Assembly (NCBI GenBank): GCA_027038335.1
Contig: JALVWI010000080.1
Coordinates: 3,233 to 13,477 of the forward strand
Reading direction: 5' to 3'
DNA length: 10,245 nucleotides
Source: Campylobacterales bacterium
GTDB taxonomy: Bacteria > Campylobacterota > Campylobacteria > Campylobacterales > JALSKU01
In this document: piece after piece, positions 6,670-10,245 of the stretch
Numbering within the stretch: the first letter of the stretch is position 1
How the letters are laid out: every line of letters starts with the position of its first letter
Made by a program: the position numbers and the translations under genes
The notes under the pieces: generated by a model
Seen by the model: the letters and a program-made list of their open reading frames with translations, nothing else
Told to the model about the DNA's origin: nothing
Databases searched by the model: none

Positions 6670-7457
6670 CACTCTACCTCCTTAAACTCTTTAAGAGCTT
6701 TAGCTATACTCCCTTGCCTCATAAAATACTCTCCTATCAAAAACGCATCAACCCCTATAGAGTGAAGTCTTTTTATAGTCTCTTTATCACTTATACCACT
6801 TTCAGCTACTATGATCTTCCCGTTTGGAATAAGAGGTATAAGCTTATCACAAAGTTCCATATCCATTTTAAAAGTTTCAAGATTTCTATGGTTGATGCCT
6901 ATGATATCAGCTCCGGCATATATGGCTTTTTTGAGATCATCTTTGTCATGAATTTCAACTAGTGCTTCCATGCCTAAATGTCTAGTGTAGTTCAGTAACT
7001 CTTTTAACTCTTTTTTACTAAGAGCTTTTGCGATAAGTAGTACAAAATCAGCTCCATAAACCAAAGCTTCCACAAGTTGATACTTATCTATGATAAAATC
7101 TTTTCTTAAAAGTGGAGTTGAAACATATCTTCTTATACCTGTTAGATACTCTAAGCTTCCTTGAAAAAAGAAAGGCTCGGTTAAAACTGATATGGCATTG
7201 GCTCCTGCTTTTTCATACTCTTGAGCGATAACCAACGGATCAAAATCCTCTTTTATCACTCCTTTGCTAGGACTTGCTTTTTTAACTTCTGCTATTATCC
7301 TATAAGGTTCATCTTTTGTAGAAGTCAAATACTCTTTTACATCTCTTGGAACATAAGGATTGTAAGCTAAACTTCTTCCAAGCCAATCTATGGAAAACTC
7401 TTTTTTCTTTTTTTTAAGCTCCTCTTTTGTCTTTTGAATTATCTCATCAAGAATCAT
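6669..7457 (-). CDS. trpC: Indole-3-glycerol phosphate synthase TrpC
   Basis: TrpC closes the indole ring in tryptophan synthesis, converting carboxyphenylamino-deoxyribulose phosphate to indole-3-glycerol phosphate with loss of CO2 and water. The 262-residue product is a complete single-domain TIM barrel, not fused to TrpF as in enteric bacteria. Key residues are in place: E57 and K59 in [11 protein letters not shown] (56-66), the catalytic lysine K119 in LRKDF (117-121), the catalytic glutamate E168 in ALVEIH (165-170), N189 in INHRN (188-192), and the phosphate-binding AESGIS (218-223). The ATG at 7457 immediately follows the stop of the TPR lipoprotein gene (TAAATG), with a GGTGG-like site inside that gene's end. 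No other trp gene is in the window, so trpC here stands apart from its pathway partners. Confidence 0.97.
   Translation of the reverse strand: MILDEIIQKTKEELKKKKKEFSIDWLGRSLAYNPYVPRDVKEYLTSTKDEPYRIIAEVKKASPSKGVIKEDFDPLVIAQEYEKAGANAISVLTEPFFFQGSLEYLTGIRRYVSTPLLRKDFIIDKYQLVEALVYGADFVLLIAKALSKKELKELLNYTRHLGMEALVEIHDKDDLKKAIYAGADIIGINHRNLETFKMDMELCDKLIPLIPNGKIIVAESGISDKETIKRLHSIGVDAFLIGEYFMRQGSIAKALKEFKEVE
6677..6683 (-). promoter_or_regulatory. Ribosome binding site of the HIT gene, inside trpC
   Basis: AAGGAGG on the minus strand within the last codons of trpC. Its seven-base spacing to the ATG at 6669, against four to the GTG at 6672, decides the start in favour of ATG. Confidence 0.75.
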
Positions 7458-8726
7458 TTATCTACCACCCTTTATGCATTTATCTATAGCCTCTATATGT
7501 TTTTTTACTTCTTTATCTTTGCTCATTTCATAAACTTTCGTCATTATCTTTTTTGCCTTTTTGCAAAGTCCAAGCTTGTAGTACCCCCATGCCAAAGAGT
7601 CAAGATAATATGGAGAATTGGGATCTTGTTTTAAAGCTTTTTTTACAAGTTCTATTCCTTTTTTTACATCCATATCATGATCTATGAGCAAATATCCATA
7701 ATAATTTAAATAAAGCGGATCATTTAAAGTCTTAACTACCTTTGCAAATTTACTAGCAACAGAATTTAAAAGTTTTTTATCTTTTACGGTATGCCCCTCA
7801 TACTCATATATAGCCATTCTACCTAAGTATTTGACATCTTTTGTTTTTTCATATAACTCTTTGGTAATATCATAAGCATTTTTAAAATCTTTTATAGATA
7901 CATAAAGATCTGCTAGCATTTCTTTATCTATACCATTTTTTTTCAAAAATTTTATGGCATTTTGTTTTTCTCCTTGATATAGCAAAAGCTCTACTGCTTT
8001 TTTTGCATATCTATCATCTTTGTATTTATTGTACAATCTTTTATATACAGAGATAAGACCGTTTATATCTTTTTCTCTTGCATATATATCTATAAGTTTA
8101 AAGCATACTTTCTTAGAACAACCTCTGAGTCTTGCATGGGTTTCAAGGTATGCTATAGCTTCATCTTTTTTATTTAAAAAAAGATATAAAATATCTGCAA
8201 TATTACTCAATATATCCTCATTATAATGAAAACTGTAAGCTTTTTCAAAGGATTTCAAGGATAATTCATAATTTTTAAGATTTAAAAATACCGAACCGGC
8301 AAAATTGTAATTTTCCTCTGTTTTAGACTTTTTTATCAAATCCAAAGTCAAAGAAGTTACTTTTTTATAATTTTTTTTATACAAATAATATCTTATCAAC
8401 TCTCTTTTCAAGACATCATTATTTGGATACTCTTTCAAACCTTCATTAACAAGTTTATAAAAATCATCATACTTTTTAAGTTTAGCACTTAAGCTAATAG
8501 CATATTTTAGATAAGCTATATTGTTTGTATGGTTATAAAGTTTTACAAAGTATTTGTATGCATCTTTAAAGTCATTATTTTGAGAAAGCATAAAAGCATA
8601 CAAAAGATATTTATTTTCATTTTTATAAGATCTTATAACAGTTTTTCTTGGAGCCGGTTTTTTTGGACTACATCCACTAAACAGTATCGCTAAAACGGAA
8701 AAAATTACTAAACTATGCCTATACAC
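7458..8726 (-). CDS. Tetratricopeptide-repeat lipoprotein of unknown function
   Basis: The 422-residue product begins with a lipoprotein signal peptide: a hydrophobic stretch at 5-16 and the lipobox F-S-G-C with the acylated cysteine at C19, so it should be membrane-anchored after export. The rest is a chain of helical hairpins with TPR spacing (residues about 40-410), rich in lysine and tyrosine. The best-formed repeats are near the end, where NYYGYLLIDHDMD and DPNSPYYLDSLAWGYYKLG match the conserved final TPRs of this broad family. TPR arrays bind other proteins; a role in envelope assembly is plausible but unproven. The start is a GTG at 8726 with GAGG ten bases upstream; it lies 19 nt inside the preceding ykgJ-like gene, and no ATG is available before the signal peptide. 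The phenylalanine at position -3 of the lipobox is unusual but tolerated. The gene abuts trpC with no gap. Confidence 0.85.
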   Translation of the reverse strand: MYRHSLVIFSVLAILFSGCSPKKPAPRKTVIRSYKNENKYLLYAFMLSQNNDFKDAYKYFVKLYNHTNNIAYLKYAISLSAKLKKYDDFYKLVNEGLKEYPNNDVLKRELIRYYLYKKNYKKVTSLTLDLIKKSKTEENYNFAGSVFLNLKNYELSLKSFEKAYSFHYNEDILSNIADILYLFLNKKDEAIAYLETHARLRGCSKKVCFKLIDIYAREKDINGLISVYKRLYNKYKDDRYAKKAVELLLYQGEKQNAIKFLKKNGIDKEMLADLYVSIKDFKNAYDITKELYEKTKDVKYLGRMAIYEYEGHTVKDKKLLNSVASKFAKVVKTLNDPLYLNYYGYLLIDHDMDVKKGIELVKKALKQDPNSPYYLDSLAWGYYKLGLCKKAKKIMTKVYEMSKDKEVKKHIEAIDKCIKGGR

Positions 8727-9097
8727 TCTTCTTTTACCTCTTTTATATGTGTTTTAAAATAATCCCAAAAAGGAAATGTCCTACATTGCGTTGGTCTTAC
8801 TTCATAAATTTGACAACTATTTTTTTTATTATCAAAAAAGACGCACTCAAATTCACCGTTTATCTTTACCTCTTTGATTGTAAATTTATATTTTACCTTA
8901 TTTAAATAATCTTTTTTAAAAATTTCTTCATCTAATTTTAAAAATTCAGCTATCTTTTTTATCTCGTCACTATTTACCCAAATATATCCGCTCTCACCCC
9001 GACAACACCGTCCATCACATTCACTACAAGCCGAAGGCTTAAAACTATAGCTAAAACCATCTTTCGTAATTAGTGATTGGTTTTTTTCAATTTTCAT
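8708..9097 (-). CDS. YkgJ family cysteine cluster protein
   Basis: The 129-residue product (from the ATG at 9097) carries the cysteine pattern of the YkgJ/UPF0153 family, which is thought to bind zinc or an iron-sulfur centre and has no firmly established function. Visible ligands are C24-x2-C27-x3-C31-C32, then C85, C95 and C105 in the family hallmark RPTQCRTFPFW, with a further C125 near the end. The pattern is complete, so the protein should be functional. An in-frame TTG at 9103, inside the preceding gene, is a weaker alternative start that adds two residues. The ATG is two bases after the trmN6-like stop codon and lies within a degenerate 7-bp repeat. The 3' end overlaps the TPR lipoprotein gene by 19 nt in another frame. 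Related proteins often sit beside unrelated housekeeping genes, so context gives little guidance. Confidence 0.85.
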   Translation of the reverse strand: MKIEKNQSLITKDGFSYSFKPSACSECDGRCCRGESGYIWVNSDEIKKIAEFLKLDEEIFKKDYLNKVKYKFTIKEVKINGEFECVFFDNKKNSCQIYEVRPTQCRTFPFWDYFKTHIKEVKEECIGIV

Positions 9098-9120
9098 TCT
9101 CAATTCTCAATTTTCAATTC
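9088..9120. repeat. Degenerate 7-bp tandem repeat across the trmN6/ykgJ junction
   Basis: On the plus strand the units read CAATTTT, CATTCT, CAATTCT, CAATTTT, CAATTC (consensus CAATTYT), five head-to-tail copies, one of them a base short. On the minus strand they encode the last residues of the trmN6-like protein (LKIEN) and the first of the YkgJ protein (MKIEK), and include the stop codon of the first and the start codon of the second. Seven is not a multiple of three, so gain or loss of a unit would shift the reading frame. Confidence 0.7.
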
Positions 9121-9804
9121 GCATTTCAGGCTTTTAAGCCCAATTTTTTTATAAATTCCCTTAACCTCATCACTAAACTCATCGTTTATATGCGTTATCA
9201 ACGGAGGAAGACATTTTAGCATACTTTTTGAGCTTTTCTTGGCTCTTATCATAGCAATAGTTGCATTTTTGTCATGTTTTGGATGAAGCCATCTGATTTC
9301 ATTTATTTTTATCTTATAGCTTTCTAATAATGTAAAAACTATATCCGCTTCAGCACTATCATAGCAAAATATCAACTCTCCTCTAGGTTTTAAAAAACTA
9401 TTGCACTTTTTAATAAACTCTTCCAAAGGCAAAGAGTCATTAAACCTGCTTACTTTTTTTGAAGGATTTGGACTTTGTTTACTTTTTGCCCTATAAAAAG
9501 GTGGATTTGATACTATAAAATCAAATTTTTTATCAAATTCATATCTTAAAAAATCATCACAAATAAACTCTGCTTCAAAGTTATTGTTTTTAGCATTTAT
9601 TTTTGATAAAAAGATACTATTTTCTTGTATATCTATACCTGTCAAATTAACTTTAAAATTTTCCTTTATCAAAAGTCCAAGCACACCACACCCGCATCCC
9701 ACATCCAAAATCTCTCCCTTTGGAGAAAAATTAGAGATAAAATCATACAAAAAAAGAGTGTCACTATTGTAACAGTATCCGCCTTTTTCTTGGTAAATAA
9801 ACAA
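9100..9804 (-). CDS. trmN6: tRNA1(Val) (adenine37-N6)-methyltransferase-like protein
   Basis: This 234-residue class I SAM-dependent methyltransferase has the SAM loop D34-V-G-C-G-C-G40, an acidic residue D58 ending strand 2 (GIDIQ) and the N6-adenine/amino-methylase motif N100-P-P-F103. The lack of a long N-terminal extension, the opening YQEKGGYCYNSDTLFLYDF and the SNPPF followed by a basic stretch match the TrmN6/YfiC group, which methylates A37 of tRNA-Val in E. coli. The family fold is certain, but the exact RNA target is inferred. The start is a TTG at 9804, supported by AAAAGGGG ending eight bases upstream; no ATG or GTG precedes the conserved region. It is the first gene of a five-gene minus-strand unit and is divergent from kdsB. 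The last codons lie in a 7-bp repeat shared with the next gene. Confidence 0.82.
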   Translation of the reverse strand: MFIYQEKGGYCYNSDTLFLYDFISNFSPKGEILDVGCGCGVLGLLIKENFKVNLTGIDIQENSIFLSKINAKNNNFEAEFICDDFLRYEFDKKFDFIVSNPPFYRAKSKQSPNPSKKVSRFNDSLPLEEFIKKCNSFLKPRGELIFCYDSAEADIVFTLLESYKIKINEIRWLHPKHDKNATIAMIRAKKSSKSMLKCLPPLITHINDEFSDEVKGIYKKIGLKSLKCELKIEN

Positions 9805-9812
9805 ACCCTTAT

Positions 9813-9820
9813 CCCCTTTT
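9813..9820 (-). promoter_or_regulatory. Ribosome binding site supporting the TTG start of trmN6
   Basis: AAAAGGGG on the minus strand, eight bases before the TTG at 9804. A second AAGGG lies too close (one base) to act for this start. This site is the main reason for accepting a TTG start. Confidence 0.6.
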
Positions 9821-9823
9821 GGA

Positions 9824-9829
9824 TATAAT
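9824..9829 (+). promoter_or_regulatory. Promoter -10 element for kdsB
   Basis: A perfect TATAAT in the context TTGGATATAATTA lies 33 bases before the kdsB ATG and 5' of its Shine-Dalgarno (AAGGG, 9848-9852). The divergent spacer is only 57 nt, so this promoter and that of trmN6 must overlap or face each other. Confidence 0.6.
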
Positions 9830-9836
9830 TATGGTT

Positions 9837-9842
9837 ATTTTA
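9837..9842 (-). promoter_or_regulatory. Candidate -10 element for the trmN6 unit
   Basis: On the minus strand TTGATAAAATAACC contains TAAAAT about 32 bases before the TTG at 9804, a sensible distance for a short leader. It lies opposite the kdsB leader. Supported only by position and similarity to the -10 consensus. Confidence 0.35.
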
Positions 9843-9861
9843 TCAAAAAGGGTATTAAAAT

Positions 9862-10245
9862 ATGATAATTATACCGGCACGCGTTGCATCAAATAGATTT
9901 CCTAGAAAGATTTTGGCAAATATCGGCGGAGTACCGATGGTAATTGCTACGGCAAACAGAGTAAAAGATATAGATAAAGTTGTTATAGCAACAGATAGCC
10001 AAGAAGTGATAGATGTAGCTAAAGATTACGGCTATAAAGCCATTATGACAAGTTCGAGTCATAAAAGTGGAACAGACAGAGTTAATGAAGTAGCTGTAAA
10101 ACTAAACTTACAAGATGATGAGATAATAGTAAATGTACAAGCAGATGAGCCTTTCATAGAGCCTGAAATTATCCAAAAAGTTATAGATAGATTAAATTTA
10201 GCAAAAAATAATAATGAAGATATATTTATGGTAAGTTGTTATAAA
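9862..10245 (+). CDS. kdsB: 3-deoxy-manno-octulosonate cytidylyltransferase KdsB (partial, 3' end outside window)
   Basis: KdsB couples CTP to Kdo, giving the CMP-Kdo used to build the inner core of lipopolysaccharide, in the cytoplasm. The visible 128 residues are about half of the usual 240-250 and the frame is open to the window edge. The N terminus MIIIPARVASNRFPRKIL with G-G-V-P-M at 22-26 is the nucleotidyltransferase loop that binds CTP. ATD at 43-45, SHKSGTDRV at 66-74 and NVQADEP at 91-97 are the family's further motifs; the acidic D95 helps bind the catalytic metal. E. coli has NVQGDEP at the last site, so A94 replaces a glycine. The ATG has AAGGG nine bases upstream and a good -10 at 9824. 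The motif set is specific enough to separate it from other sugar cytidylyltransferases. Confidence 0.94.
   Translation, partial: MIIIPARVASNRFPRKILANIGGVPMVIATANRVKDIDKVVIATDSQEVIDVAKDYGYKAIMTSSSHKSGTDRVNEVAVKLNLQDDEIIVNVQADEPFIEPEIIQKVIDRLNLAKNNNEDIFMVSCYK

Noticed and set aside
6670..6672. GTG start for the HIT gene
   Set aside because: The ATG one codon later has the better seven-base spacing from AAGGAGG and makes the usual TGATG overlap.
1..10245. Defence system, CRISPR array, mobile element, prophage or novel multi-gene system
   Set aside because: All genes resolve to housekeeping or transport families except the TPR lipoprotein and YkgJ protein. No regularly spaced repeats, transposase, integrase, tRNA-linked attachment site or compositional break was visible.

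Overview
The window is ordinary housekeeping chromosome from an AT-rich member of the Campylobacterota (Epsilonproteobacteria). The evidence is roughly one-third G+C by eye, very tight gene packing with overlapping ends, an ftsA-ftsZ junction with FtsZ ending in the conserved IPTFLR-type tail, and protein flavours (DctPQM, PrmC next to an M48/Ste24-like peptidase, a YkgJ cluster protein, KdsB) typical of that phylum. I cannot place it to genus; a free-living Sulfurimonas/Arcobacter-like lineage is a guess.

Layout. At the left edge are the last codons of ftsA (+) and complete ftsZ (+), closed by a GC-rich hairpin terminator. From 1220 to 9804 every gene is on the minus strand, so ftsZ and prmC converge. 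Reading in transcription order (right to left) there are three minus-strand units. Unit 1 is trmN6-like methyltransferase, YkgJ-family cysteine-cluster protein, TPR lipoprotein, trpC and a HIT-family Ap4A-phosphorylase-like protein; all junctions overlap or abut (a 2-nt gap at most). Unit 2 is a tripartite TRAP transporter, dctP-dctQ-dctM, preceded by a 78-nt gap that holds a possible terminator and promoter. Unit 3 is an M48 Ste24-like membrane metallopeptidase followed by prmC. At the right edge a short divergent promoter region separates trmN6 from kdsB (+), which runs out of the window.

How the genes work together. ftsA/ftsZ drive cell division. PrmC methylates release factors. The TRAP system imports an unidentified organic acid, using the sodium or proton gradient. 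TrpC makes the indole ring precursor of tryptophan. The HIT protein probably degrades dinucleoside polyphosphates. KdsB activates Kdo for lipopolysaccharide. Unit 1 looks like a mixed housekeeping operon with no single pathway. No stretch longer than about 100 bases lacks a gene, and I see no tRNA, rRNA, CRISPR, insertion sequence or prophage. I looked for an undescribed system and did not find a convincing one. The most curious structure is a degenerate 7-bp tandem repeat spanning the trmN6/ykgJ junction, which supplies the stop codon of one gene and the start codon of the next.
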